Shown: in pieces, positions 8,531-17,292 of the stretch
Layout of the letters: every line of letters begins with the position of its first letter
Numbering within the stretch: the stretch's first letter is position 1
The notes under the pieces: model-generated
Database searches by the model: none
The model's input: the letters and a program-made list of their open reading frames with translations, nothing else
Told to the model about the DNA's origin: nothing
Made by a program: the position numbers and the translations under genes
Assembly: GCF_023715365.1 (NCBI RefSeq)
Contig: NZ_JAMBNZ010000001.1
Coordinates: 62,001 to 126,000 of the forward strand
Origin: Georgenia satyanarayanai
GTDB taxonomy: Bacteria > Actinomycetota > Actinomycetes > Actinomycetales > Actinomycetaceae
Length of the DNA: 64,000 nt
Direction of reading: 5' to 3'

Positions 8531-8839
8531 TCAGGGTCTCGGGTCGGTCCGCTTCCAGCGCTTCTCACCCCGCCGCGCGCCCATCCCGGCAGCGCACCGC
8601 GGGCAGAGCGAGGTGACGGCGTCGGCGTGGGTGCCCGTCGCGGGCTGGACCTCCGCCCACGGCACGTGGGGGAAACGCAGCAGCCGTTCCCGGCTCAGTG
8701 CGAGCCCGCAGACGGTTTGGTTGGTTCCCTGCACCCAGGCATGCACCTCACCGGCGGGTGAGCGTGCGCCGTCGAGGTCCGTCGTCTCGTCGGTGGCGAC
8801 GACGGACGCCGACGTCGGCCGTCCCGGTCCCCGCCCCAC
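8531..8839 (-). CDS. small conserved actinobacterial protein of unknown function
   Basis: 102 residues, no signal peptide or membrane helix. The centre reads HAWVQGTNQTVCGLALSR, then FPHVPWAEVQP and a pair of cysteines in SLCPRCAAG, with a C-terminal KRWKRTDPRP. I recognise this arrangement from small hypothetical proteins across actinobacteria, where three or four Cys/His residues may bind a metal (here C near residue 44, C and C near 83-86, H near 33). No function is known. It sits two bases downstream of the MurB-like fragment on the same strand. Confidence 0.65.
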   Translation of the reverse strand: MGRGPGRPTSASVVATDETTDLDGARSPAGEVHAWVQGTNQTVCGLALSRERLLRFPHVPWAEVQPATGTHADAVTSLCPRCAAGMGARRGEKRWKRTDPRP

Positions 8840-8841
8840 CG

Positions 8842-9372
8842 CTACCTGGCCGCCGCGGCCCGGCGGGTGGCGTACTCGGTGAGCGGCACCCGCTCACCCG
8901 GTTCGACGCCCAGTGCGGCGGCGAGCTCCGGGTCGTGGATCGGCTCGGTCTTCGTGCCGGTCTGGAAAAGGAAGGAGACCTCGCGGATCTCGTAACGGTC
9001 CCCGCCATCGGGCAGCTGCTCCTGGAAGCGTGACCTCCCCGGGGCGAACTCGCACTCCACGTAGGCGAAGGTTCGCGTGCGCTCCTCGGCGCGGTCCGTC
9101 GCCCGCACCGACGCGACCGTCTGTGCGACCGACTGCCCGAAGACGTCGACGTTCGCGCGCACGACGTCTGCCACGGTGCCCGGCTCCCCACCGAGACGTT
9201 CGACTCCCGGCCACCCGACAGTCACCGCGTGCTCGACGAACTCGGCCCACGCCACGTTCCCGTCGGCCTTCACGTCGACGCCGCCACACGGCGCGAGGTC
9301 GTTGAGGTCGCACGCGGACCAGTCGGCCCTGATGCCGGGGTGCTCGTCGGTGAAGGGAGGGATGATGGCCAT
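8842..9372 (-). pseudogene. MurB-like fragment (UDP-N-acetylenolpyruvoylglucosamine reductase)
   Basis: 176 codons. The stretch FVEHAVTVGWPGVERLGGEPGTV, then VFGQSVAQTVASVRATDR and RTFAYVECEF, aligns by eye with MurB (xxVAHAVExGWxGVExLSGIPGTVG, NVGAYGQEVAQTVxxVRxxDR, RTFxxxxCGFGYR). The protein lacks the first part of MurB (the FAD loop GGGSN) and the C-terminal third with the catalytic Ser and Glu. The central PxQNVGAYG motif reads VRANVDVFG, so key flavin contacts are altered. Full MurB is about 340 residues. I read it as a decayed or repurposed second copy; the open frame without stops leaves room for an expressed remnant. Its first 35 residues are unlike MurB. Confidence 0.6.
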
Positions 9373-9437
9373 ACCCCCATCCCACGCCCGAACGCGCCTT
9401 CCCGCAAGGGGCGACGCACCGGGCGTACGTCAGGTTG

Positions 9438-10136
9438 CTACAGGCCCGTCGTGCTCACGCCGTACTCGGCCTGCTCCTGGCTGAAACCCTCGAACAAGAG
9501 CTGGTCGATAAGACCGGACCGCGAGAACCCCGAGAACTCGAGGTAACTCTCCGCGGACTTCGCGGCCTGCTCGTTCCAGTCGACCTTCACCTCGTCGACG
9601 GCCCACGTGGCGTCCTCCGTCGAGAAGCCTTCGAACTCCAGCTGCTTGACGAGCCCCTCGTGGGAGAAGGCACTGAAGTCCAGGTAGCTCTCCGCCGACC
9701 GCTTCGCGTTCTGCTGGGACACCGTGCCGGCCGCGGCCGCCTCGGCTGCGGCTGCCTCGGCAGCGGCTGCCTCAGCGGCAACCCGCTCCTCCTCGGCAGC
9801 GACTCGCTCTGCCTCCTCGCGCTCGGCCTCGCGCTTCTGCTCCTCCTCCGCCGCCTCGGCGGCGGCCTTCTCGGCTTCGGTGTCGACGGTCGGGCTCGGC
9901 TCCGACGTCGCGTCGACGGACTCCGTCTCGACGGCGGTCGGCGCCGCAGGCTCGTCCTCGCCGCCGGTCGCTGCGATTCCGATGGAGAGCGCGACAAGGG
10001 CGCCGGGGATGATGAAGCGCTTCTTCTTGTACCAGGAACGCGCACTGGTGCCGTCCGGGTTGCCGGTTGCCGGCGGCTCCAGCGGGGCGGTGGGCCCCCA
10101 CGGCTGGCCGGTCGTGTGCTGCGGGTACTCGCCCAC
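9438..10136 (-). CDS. Ltp-family (host cell surface-exposed) protein
   Basis: 232 residues, GTG start with GAGGGAG 5 bases upstream. Layout: a proline-rich cytosolic start, a basic run then one membrane helix (about 38-57), an acidic linker, a long Ala/Glu coiled coil (about 88-135), and two C-terminal repeats of the Ltp type, AKRSAESYLDFSAFS...EGLVKQLEFEGF and AKSAESYLEFSGFS...LIDQLLFEGF. In Streptococcus phage TP-J34 the Ltp lipoprotein blocks DNA injection by other phages. Here there is no cysteine, so anchoring is by the helix and not lipid. A superinfection-exclusion or cell-surface role is inference. Confidence 0.82.
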   Translation of the reverse strand: MGEYPQHTTGQPWGPTAPLEPPATGNPDGTSARSWYKKKRFIIPGALVALSIGIAATGGEDEPAAPTAVETESVDATSEPSPTVDTEAEKAAAEAAEEEQKREAEREEAERVAAEEERVAAEAAAAEAAAAEAAAAGTVSQQNAKRSAESYLDFSAFSHEGLVKQLEFEGFSTEDATWAVDEVKVDWNEQAAKSAESYLEFSGFSRSGLIDQLLFEGFSQEQAEYGVSTTGL

Positions 10137-10278
10137 GGGAACTCCCTCGTCGAATGACAGATGTCGTCGTGCGATGGCGAGCTCTCCGGCGCCTTGGCCT
10201 GCGCGACGTCACCATCTCCCCCGACCTATCGGCTGCACCGACTCACCTGTGAGGAATCTCGCTGCGGGAACCGACGCA

Positions 10279-10316
10279 GAGAGGCCCCGCACCACCGCCG
10301 TGGTGCAGGGCCTCTC
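10279..10316 (-). terminator. long hairpin terminator after the subtilase
   Basis: GAGAGGCCC-C-GCACCAC, loop CGCC, GTGGTGC-A-GGGCCTCTC: a 16-pair stem with one mismatch, 45 bases past the subtilase stop and upstream of the Ltp gene. No T-run. It should separate the two minus-strand genes. Confidence 0.8.
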
Positions 10317-10360
10317 CTCGACCTCGGTCAGTCAGGTCAGCCGTTTGGCTGGGCCGTCGC

Positions 10361-13300
10361 CTACGGGGTGCGGCGCACGCCGAGGGTGTCGCGGCCGTCG
10401 CCGTTCCAGTCACCCACGAGCACCTCGTCACCGGCGCGGCCGAACGCCACGGAGAAGTCCGCGGGACCACCGGCGAGGGAGTTCTTCACGAAGTACTCAT
10501 TCCCACGCCGCACCGCGAAGGTGTCGGTGCCGTTGCCGTCCCAGTCACCGGCCAGCGTCACGTCCGTCGCCCGGCCGTAGGTGAACGTCCGGTCCGCGGG
10601 CCCACCACGCATGGAGTTCTTCACGTAGTAGGTCGCCCCGCGCCGCACCGCGAAGGTGTCGCTCCCGTTGCCGTCCCAGTCACCGACCATGACCACGTCA
10701 CCGGCGCGGCCGTAGGTGATGACGTGGTCCGCCTTCCCACCCGCCAGGGAGTTCTTCACGTGGTACTGGGCCCCGCGACGCACCGCCAGGGTGTCGGTGC
10801 CGTCCCCGTTCCAGTCACCGACCAGGACGACGTCACCCGCACGCCCGTAGGTGAACACGCTGTCCGCCACCCCGCCCCGTGGGGCGTTGCTGACGAAGAA
10901 GCGGTTCCCCCGGCGCACGGTGATCGTGTCGCGGCCATCACCGTCCCAGTCACCGATGAGCACCTCATCGGTGTACCGGCCGTACTGGAACACGTGCTCG
11001 GGCTTACCGTCCCAGCCGTCGTTGAGGAAGAACCCGAACCGCTGCGGCGCCGGCCCCGGGTCGGCCGGCTCCTCCGGCTCCAGCGGGGGCACCTCGCCGT
11101 CGCCGTCACGGTCGATCATGAAGGCGGGGGTGGACCAGGTCTCGACGTGGTCCGGGTTGTCCGGGTCACCGAGAGCGCTCAGCGCCTCGACCTGCAGGAT
11201 GTAGTGCCCGTCCGGCACGGGGCTGCGGCCACCGTCCTGGGTCGAGCGCATGCCGTCCCACGTCCACTCGGTGAACTCACCCGAGTCACGCCCGATGTGC
11301 TGCTCGTAGCGGGCGACGGCCTGGCCCTCGATGGCTTGCTGGCTCGCACCCTCCGGCATGGGCCGGTAGATGGAGAAGGTGAGCGACTGCGCCGGGTTCT
11401 CCATGTGGATGAGAACGGTCGGCACGTCACCGTCCTGCATGGTGTAGCTGGTTCCCTCAGTCCTGACGATGTCCCAGTCACCGTTCCAGGCGCAGTCGAT
11501 CCCGATGAACCGGTCGCACGTGGTGAGCTTGCCGAGAGCCGGCAGGTCGAGATCGCCGAGGTTCTCCAGCAGCGGCAGCGCCTGGTAGTCGCCCGCGAAG
11601 CCCGCGAAGGGCACGCTCAGCGAGGCACCGTCCCCGTCCTTCGGAGTGAGGACGACGTACCCGCCGTACAGCGCCTGCGTCAGCTCGTTGGGGCTGATCG
11701 TCACGTCGAAGCTGGCCTGTCCGCCCGCGGGGACGGTGAGCTCGTCCGGCATGATCACCCGGGCGGTCGCGTCCTGGACGACGGTGGGCGCATCGGGATT
11801 GCCGGTGGTGGCCGCAGCGTCGAGGGAGGACAGCGCGTAGGTGATGTCCTCGCCCGCGGCGTTCGCCACCGTCAGCGTCTTGGTCACCGCGCCGTGCTCG
11901 GACTCGCCGAGCGACAGCTTGCCCGGGGTCACCGTCGTGGTCGACAGGATCGTCTCGTCGATGGCGAGCATGCCCGCGCCCTGACGGTGGACCGGCTCGA
12001 GGACGTCGGACGTCGGTGCGCCGTTCCACGGTGCCGGGTCGGCCGAGTTGAGCAGGAGGTCACGCACCTCGTGGGCCTCGGTCCCCGGGCGAGCCTGCAG
12101 CAGCAGGGCCGCGGCTCCCGCGACGTGCGGGGCAGCCATTGAGGTGCCCGAGGCGGTCGCGTACTCCCCCTCCTCCAGCGGGTAGGTGGAGTAGATGCTG
12201 CCACCGGGGGCGCCGAGGTCCGGCTTGAGGCTCAGGTCAGCGGCCAGGCCGTAGGAGCTGAAGCTCGAGATGAGCCCGCCCGTGGGGTTGGGTCGGGAAC
12301 CCACGACCTCGGTCCACGTGAGCGTCGCACCGCCGTCGACGACCGCGGCGTCCGCCGCGACGCCCGCCGCCTGGGAGATCCCGATGACCGGGATGGTGAC
12401 CGGCGGGGTCCCGGCAGCACTCGCGCTCAGCTCACCGGGCACGTTGTTGTAGATGACGACGGCGGCCGCACCGGCCTGCTGGGCGCGGTAAGACTTCCCG
12501 TAGAAGCTCGCGTCACACGCGGGGTTGTCAGGGTGCGCCCCGCGCTCGATGAGGACCGCCTGACCGGTGAGGTCAACCTCGATGTCCGTGCACGCCCGCG
12601 CCGCTGCAGTCCCGGGATCCCCCAGCCGGGTGAGCGGCAGGGAGCCCTCGACGGGCACCGGGCCGGCACCGCTGGCGGGGATGTAGGGATACTCCTCGCC
12701 GTCGATCTCGACGACGCTGGCAGTCACCGCGATGTTGTCGAAGGAGGCGACGCCGATGACGTCCTCCCCCACGCCAGGCGCGCCCGCGGACCAGGTCCCC
12801 GAGGCGCCGCTGTTGCCGATCGAGGCGACCATGACGACGCCGGCAGCGACGAGGTTGTCGCTCGCCACCGCGGTCGGGTACTGCGGCCAGGTGGCGAAGG
12901 CCGAGCCGATGCTCTGGTTGACGACGTCCATGCCGTCCTCCAGCGCCTTCTCCATGGCGGCGACCATGATGTCGGCCTCCGTGGAGCCCTCGCAGCCGAA
13001 GACCCGGTACGCGCCGAGCTCGACGTCCGGGGCCACGCCGCGCACGCCGCCGTTGAGGGTGTCGCCGTCAGCGCCGACGATGCCGGCCACGTGGGTGCCG
13101 TGGCCGCCGCAGTCGTCCGGGTCGGGGTCGGGCATGGGCACGGGCTGGTAACTCGTGCTCTCGGGGTCGGCGTTGTAGTCGTCGCCGACGAAGTCGTAGC
13201 CGGCGACCACCTTGCCCGACGGGAAGGTGGTCTCACCGTCCACGCCGGCACCGCCGAGGTCGGGGTGGTCGTAGTCGACGCCGGTGTCGATGATGCCGAC

Positions 13301-13822
13301 GCGGATTCCCTCACCGGTGAAGCCGAGCTCGCTCTGGGCGATGTCCGCGCCGGTCATCGACAGGGCGCTGCGCAGCTCGGGCTCCGAGAGTGTGGGACGC
13401 TCCGGCGCCTGGACCGGCAGGACCGGGTAGATCGCGCGGACCTGGGGCATGTCGGCGACGCGCTCGGCGGCGTCGTCGTCCAGGTCGGCCGAGATGCCGC
13501 TCCACAGGGTGCTGAACTCCTGGCGCACCTCGAGCTCGACGCCCGCGGACTCTGCCTCGGCGACGAAGCTGCGCTGGGCGCGCTCGACGCTCGCGGTGCT
13601 TCCCCCGCGCGTGGTGGGCTGAGGGGCGAACTGGATGAAGTAGGCGCCCGTGGGTGAGGAAAGCTGCACGTCGCTCTGCGCGGCGGTGCTCGCTGCCTCG
13701 GCATCGTCCGCGGTGGCCGCGGGACCGGTGAGTGTGACCAGCAGCGCGGCGGCGGCGGCGACGCTGAGGCCGGAACGGATGCGGCGTTGCGATCCGTTGG
13801 TGGTACGGACAGGTGGTGTCAC
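10361..13822 (-). CDS. secreted S8 subtilisin-like protease with PA insert and C-terminal repeats
   Basis: 1153 residues, GTG start preceded by GGGGGAT. Signal peptide about 15-38. An I9-type propeptide covers about 55-135. The catalytic triad is intact: Asp179 in VGIIDTGVDYDHPD, His241 in GGHGTHVAG, Ser561 in SGTSMAAPHVAG, with oxyanion Asn near 337. A protease-associated (PA) insert lies about 385-500 and an Fn3-like domain follows the catalytic part. The last 210 residues are four and two-thirds tandem 45-residue repeats. It would be exported and act on proteins outside the cell or in the wall. It is monocistronic, with a strong terminator after it and a 203-base divergent promoter region before it. 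Confidence 0.93.
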   Translation of the reverse strand: MTPPVRTTNGSQRRIRSGLSVAAAAALLVTLTGPAATADDAEAASTAAQSDVQLSSPTGAYFIQFAPQPTTRGGSTASVERAQRSFVAEAESAGVELEVRQEFSTLWSGISADLDDDAAERVADMPQVRAIYPVLPVQAPERPTLSEPELRSALSMTGADIAQSELGFTGEGIRVGIIDTGVDYDHPDLGGAGVDGETTFPSGKVVAGYDFVGDDYNADPESTSYQPVPMPDPDPDDCGGHGTHVAGIVGADGDTLNGGVRGVAPDVELGAYRVFGCEGSTEADIMVAAMEKALEDGMDVVNQSIGSAFATWPQYPTAVASDNLVAAGVVMVASIGNSGASGTWSAGAPGVGEDVIGVASFDNIAVTASVVEIDGEEYPYIPASGAGPVPVEGSLPLTRLGDPGTAAARACTDIEVDLTGQAVLIERGAHPDNPACDASFYGKSYRAQQAGAAAVVIYNNVPGELSASAAGTPPVTIPVIGISQAAGVAADAAVVDGGATLTWTEVVGSRPNPTGGLISSFSSYGLAADLSLKPDLGAPGGSIYSTYPLEEGEYATASGTSMAAPHVAGAAALLLQARPGTEAHEVRDLLLNSADPAPWNGAPTSDVLEPVHRQGAGMLAIDETILSTTTVTPGKLSLGESEHGAVTKTLTVANAAGEDITYALSSLDAAATTGNPDAPTVVQDATARVIMPDELTVPAGGQASFDVTISPNELTQALYGGYVVLTPKDGDGASLSVPFAGFAGDYQALPLLENLGDLDLPALGKLTTCDRFIGIDCAWNGDWDIVRTEGTSYTMQDGDVPTVLIHMENPAQSLTFSIYRPMPEGASQQAIEGQAVARYEQHIGRDSGEFTEWTWDGMRSTQDGGRSPVPDGHYILQVEALSALGDPDNPDHVETWSTPAFMIDRDGDGEVPPLEPEEPADPGPAPQRFGFFLNDGWDGKPEHVFQYGRYTDEVLIGDWDGDGRDTITVRRGNRFFVSNAPRGGVADSVFTYGRAGDVVLVGDWNGDGTDTLAVRRGAQYHVKNSLAGGKADHVITYGRAGDVVMVGDWDGNGSDTFAVRRGATYYVKNSMRGGPADRTFTYGRATDVTLAGDWDGNGTDTFAVRRGNEYFVKNSLAGGPADFSVAFGRAGDEVLVGDWNGDGRDTLGVRRTP
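10364..10993 (-). repeat. 135-bp tandem repeats in the subtilase 3' end
   Basis: Four full and one partial copy of a 45-residue unit of the form YGRxxDVVLVGDWDGDGxDTxxVRRG then a short FVKNS.xGGxAD stretch. The GDWDGDG core has the acidic pattern of FG-GAP/VCBS-like calcium-binding blades. Copies are similar at DNA level, so recombination could change copy number. Confidence 0.8.
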
Positions 13823-14025
13823 AGGTATCCCCCGTTGGAAGTGGACATGGGCGCCGGTGTGACGCCCTGCACAGCACCGTAAGTGACCGGTGTGACATTT
13901 GCTTTTCCGCGAACCGGGCCCGAGTTACAGAACGGTAACGATCCCGGCGGCGGCGCCCGTGTGCGGACCTCCGAGTGTGCGCCTAGCGTCGACAGGCACC
14001 GGTCCCCACCTCGAGGAGAGAACCC
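13823..14025. promoter_or_regulatory. divergent promoter region of the subtilase and NAD(P)-binding genes
   Basis: 203 bases between divergent starts. GTTACAGAACGGTAAC at 13924-13939 is a palindrome with GTTAC/GTAAC arms six bases apart, and on the other strand TGTCACACCGGTCAC (about 13883-13897) has two GTCAC copies. GTnAC pairs are reminiscent of MtrA response-regulator sites in actinobacteria, but I cannot confirm this. GAGGAGAG at 14012-14019 is the ribosome site of the plus-strand gene. Confidence 0.45.
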
Positions 14026-14679
14026 ATGTCGAACGTGACGATCATCGGCGGCCACGGCAAGGTCGCGCTCCTGCTGGCGCCCCTGCTCTCCGAGCGAGGG
14101 GATGCCGTCACCAGCGTCTTCCGCAACCCCGACCACCGCGAGGAGGTCGAGCAGACCGGCGCGAGCGCCGTCGTCGCGGACGTCGAGAACCTCTCCACCG
14201 AGGAGCTCGCCGACGTGCTGCGCGGCGCCGACACCGTTGTGTGGAGCGCCGGCGCGGGTGGCGGCAACCCGCAACGCACGTGGGCGGTGGACCGCGACGC
14301 CGCGATCCGCACCGTCGACGCCGCCAAGCTCGCCGGGGCGCGCCGCTTCGTCATGGTGTCCTTCGTCGGCGCGCGCCAGGACCACGGCATCCCCGAGGAC
14401 AACGCCTTCTATACCTACGCCCAGGCCAAGGCCGACGCCGACGACCACGTGCGCGACTCGGGCCTGGACTGGACGATCGTCGCCCCCGGCGCCCTCACCC
14501 TCGACGAGCCCACCGGCTCCATCGACCTCGTGACGGCCGACGACGGCGGTGAGCACAAGACCTCGCGCGCGAACGTCGCCCGCGTCATCGTCGCCGCCCT
14601 CGACGAGCCCGCCACCGTGGGCCGGATGATCGAGTTCGCCGACGGCGACACCCCGATCGCCGAGGCGCTCACGCGCTAG
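14026..14679 (+). CDS. NAD(P)-binding atypical SDR-family protein
   Basis: 217 residues, soluble. The N-terminus MSNVTIIGGHGKVALLL is a Rossmann strand-loop-helix with the GGxGxxA dinucleotide motif of atypical SDRs such as YwnB. Later AGARRFVMVSFVGA and YAQAKADADDHVRDSGLDWTIVAPGAL are the usual YxxxK-region and the family's LDWTIVRPG motif. Such proteins bind NAD(P)H and act as oxidoreductases or redox sensors; the substrate is unknown. A GAGGAGAG ribosome site is 6 bases before the ATG. It is divergent from the subtilase. Confidence 0.85.
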   Translation: MSNVTIIGGHGKVALLLAPLLSERGDAVTSVFRNPDHREEVEQTGASAVVADVENLSTEELADVLRGADTVVWSAGAGGGNPQRTWAVDRDAAIRTVDAAKLAGARRFVMVSFVGARQDHGIPEDNAFYTYAQAKADADDHVRDSGLDWTIVAPGALTLDEPTGSIDLVTADDGGEHKTSRANVARVIVAALDEPATVGRMIEFADGDTPIAEALTR

Positions 14680-14769
14680 CACGACTGGCCCCGCCCCCGG
14701 GCGCCGTCCCTGCCGGCGGCCGTCCGGGGCGGTCTATCGTGGGCTCACCCCGAGTCGAAGGAGGCCGCC

Positions 14770-15177
14770 GTGCAGCCCACCGACGTCGACCCCCGCGACT
14801 TCATCGCCGGCGTCGAGAACGCCACTCGCCGGGCGGACGCCGAACGGCTCGTCGAGATCATGCGGGACCTCACCGGTGAGGAGCCGGTGATGTGGGGGCC
14901 GAGCATCATCGGCTTCGGCAGCTACCACTACGTCTACGAGACCGGCCGCGAGGGCGACGCCCCGCTCGCCGCGTTCAGCCCGCGCAAGGCGAGCCTCGTC
15001 GTCTACCTCGTCGGCGGCTACCAGGAGCGCTACCCCGAGCAGCTCGCCAGGCTCGGCCCCTACAAGCCGGGCAACGCGTGCCTCTACCTCAAGCGCCTCG
15101 ACGACGTCGACGAGCAGGTTCTGCGCTTCCTCGTCACCGACTCCTGCGACCTCACCCGCGCGGAGTACCCCTCCTAG
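14770..15177 (+). CDS. DUF1801-family protein
   Basis: 135 residues, GTG start with AAGGAGG at 14758-14764. The sequence EEPVMWGPSIIGFGSYHYVYETGREG and the following FSPRKASLVVYLVGGY is the typical pattern of a DUF1801 subgroup (MWGPSIVGFGxYHY), and CLYLKRLDDVD is the later conserved segment. The fold is shared with YdhG-like proteins; the function is unknown. It is followed seven bases later by a perfect 15-bp hairpin and is convergent with the M14 carboxypeptidase. Confidence 0.87.
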   Translation: MQPTDVDPRDFIAGVENATRRADAERLVEIMRDLTGEEPVMWGPSIIGFGSYHYVYETGREGDAPLAAFSPRKASLVVYLVGGYQERYPEQLARLGPYKPGNACLYLKRLDDVDEQVLRFLVTDSCDLTRAEYPS

Positions 15178-15183
15178 GCAGCA

Positions 15184-15219
15184 GCGCGCCCCGGGGGAGC
15201 GGTATCCCCCGGGGCGCGC
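15184..15219. terminator. bidirectional hairpin terminator
   Basis: GCGCGCCCCGGGGGA, loop GCGGTA, TCCCCCGGGGCGCGC: a perfect 15-bp stem between two convergent genes (stops at 15177 and 15238). It can serve both strands. Confidence 0.88.
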
Positions 15220-15237
15220 CGGCCACCTACGCGACTG

Positions 15238-17055
15238 TCAGTCGCCCACGTAGCTGAGCTCCGCCGTCGTCGGGGTACGACGCGACGGCGGCTCGGTCAC
15301 CTTCCCGCACGCGCTGTCGGGCAGCGTGGTGCGGTGGTTCGCCGGGCCGTAGAGCCGTTGGGCCGAGGTCCACGGCTCGGTGGCCTGGCCGTCGAGCAGG
15401 AGCGGGATGAGCCCGCGCTGCTCCTGCGTGAGCGGCACCATGTACCCGCGTGCCCGCTCCTGGACCCGCCAGCCGTGCGCCTCGATGCGGTCCTCGAGCG
15501 TCGTCGCAAAACCCTCCGGGCTGTCCTCCCGGACTCCGCGGTACTGCTCCTCGGTGAGGAGGTAGCCACAGACCGGCGCCGTGAGGATCTGTTCGGGTCC
15601 CGGGATCTCCGGGTTGGGCGGTGCCTCACCGGGGTGCGGGGCCGGGAACGGCTCGACGGTGTAGGAGCCGCGGAAGACGATGTCCCCACGGTTGCGGGCC
15701 TGCTCCTGCCGGCCCTGCTCGCCCGCCGCCTCGACCTCCTCCTTGTTCGCGTGGAAGTAGTCGAGGTACTGCTCGAAGGTGTACATCGCCGAGTACGTCT
15801 TGCGCTTGCGGGACTCAGGGGTCTGCGAGCCGCCGTCGGCGGGACGGGTCTCCCCTCCGGAGCTGCGTGCCTCGAGGAGCACACCGACGATGTTCTTCAG
15901 CCCCAGGGTGTTGCGCAGGATCGTCTCCTGGCTCTGGCCCACCGTGCTGCCGCCCTCACAGCCGTAGGGGCAGAACCACCAGCCGTCCTCCGAGCCACGC
16001 TCGTAGAGCCAGTTCTCCACGAGGTCCTTGCTCTGCAGGTGAACGACCTCGGGCACGTTGAGGTGCCGTGAGAACAGGACGGGCAGGTCGCCCGCCCGGA
16101 TGTTGCCGTACTCGTGGCCGTCGAAGGCGGCGTCGGGCCGGTAGTCGCGCAGCATCTCGGTGAAGCCGAAGGTCTCCGGCTGGCGGATGAGCGAGAAGTC
16201 GCGGTTGAGGTCCTGCCCGGTCGCGTTGCCGCGCTGGTTGAGGGCACGGCCGTCGGCGTTGATCGAGGGGACGAGCAGGATCGTGGACTCGGAGAGGAGG
16301 TCGAGGGTGCGCTCGTCCTCGCCGAAGGCCAGCTGGCGCGCCATGATGAGGCACGCCTCGCGCGAGGACGGCTCGTTGCCGTGGACGTTGCAGTTGACCA
16401 GCGCCGTCTTCCCGGCGGCCACCTCCTCCGCCGTCTCCGGTGGGTTCGGGTAGCCGATGATGAACATGTTGATCGGCCGGTCCTGCAGCGTCCGTCCGAT
16501 CTCGACGACGCGCACCCGGTCGCTCAGCGCGTCCAGCTGCGCGGTGTACTCGGCCTCCTCGACGTCCGTGGTGAAGCGCTCGGCGAAGGTCTGCTCCCAG
16601 CCGGTGCGCAGGCCCTCGCCGGGTACCTCGACATCACCCCACTGGGGCAGGGTCGTGTCGTAGACGGGCTCGGAGAAGCCCTCCCCCGCGATGCCCACGC
16701 GCCAGCGGAAGCGGTCGCCCGGGTCGAAGTTCGCGTCGGCGAAGGCGGGCTCGCTCTGGTCGACCTGGCGGTTGGGCCGCCAAATTCCGGTGATGACCGG
16801 CTCGCCGACCGGCTCGTCGTTCTCGTCCACCTCGGTGCGCTCGATCTGGTACTCGGTGACCCCGGCGACCGGCTCCCACGTCAGCGTGGCGAAACCCATC
16901 TCCTGCTCGACCTCGAGCCCGGTCACCGCCTCCTGGACCTGTGCCACCGACGGCGGCGTCGCCACCAGGGAGGCCAGAAGTGCGGCGCCGGCAGCCCCGA
17001 CCACCGCGATCCTGCGTCTGTCACGTACTGCTGAACGTTGCATGTCTTTTCCCAT
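15238..17055 (-). CDS. secreted M14-family zinc carboxypeptidase
   Basis: 605 residues. Signal peptide about 14-39 (IAVVGAAGAALLASLVATPPSVAQ). An Fn3-like domain (about 42-135) contains WEPVAGVTEYQIER. The M14 catalytic domain has the zinc ligands His225 and Glu228 (NVHGNEPSSR), His314 (FDGHEYG) and the catalytic Glu395 (LLEARSS). Conserved LNRDF lies near residue 285. It would be exported and cleave C-terminal residues from peptides, probably feeding on products of secreted proteases such as the subtilase at 10361-13822. Two ATGs (17055, 17043) are possible starts. The tail beyond about 450 is poorly conserved. Confidence 0.9.
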   Translation of the reverse strand: MGKDMQRSAVRDRRRIAVVGAAGAALLASLVATPPSVAQVQEAVTGLEVEQEMGFATLTWEPVAGVTEYQIERTEVDENDEPVGEPVITGIWRPNRQVDQSEPAFADANFDPGDRFRWRVGIAGEGFSEPVYDTTLPQWGDVEVPGEGLRTGWEQTFAERFTTDVEEAEYTAQLDALSDRVRVVEIGRTLQDRPINMFIIGYPNPPETAEEVAAGKTALVNCNVHGNEPSSREACLIMARQLAFGEDERTLDLLSESTILLVPSINADGRALNQRGNATGQDLNRDFSLIRQPETFGFTEMLRDYRPDAAFDGHEYGNIRAGDLPVLFSRHLNVPEVVHLQSKDLVENWLYERGSEDGWWFCPYGCEGGSTVGQSQETILRNTLGLKNIVGVLLEARSSGGETRPADGGSQTPESRKRKTYSAMYTFEQYLDYFHANKEEVEAAGEQGRQEQARNRGDIVFRGSYTVEPFPAPHPGEAPPNPEIPGPEQILTAPVCGYLLTEEQYRGVREDSPEGFATTLEDRIEAHGWRVQERARGYMVPLTQEQRGLIPLLLDGQATEPWTSAQRLYGPANHRTTLPDSACGKVTEPPSRRTPTTAELSYVGD

Positions 17056-17292
17056 TCACTTCAGGCGTGCGTGGTCAATTCCACGAGAAGAAAGCGCCGT
17101 CCACCCCCTCGAGGACGCGGGGCGCGGGAAAAGACGTCGAGGACACCAGGTTCCACACCCCCATGCGGATTGCCGACTTCGGGGCGCGTCACCCGCCCGG
17201 CTCGCGTGGCGACGTCACCACGCGGACACGGTCGATTTTGACTGTCTGAGGCTCCCCGTTGAGTCGGACATTAACCTCGGCGTATCAGGCCG

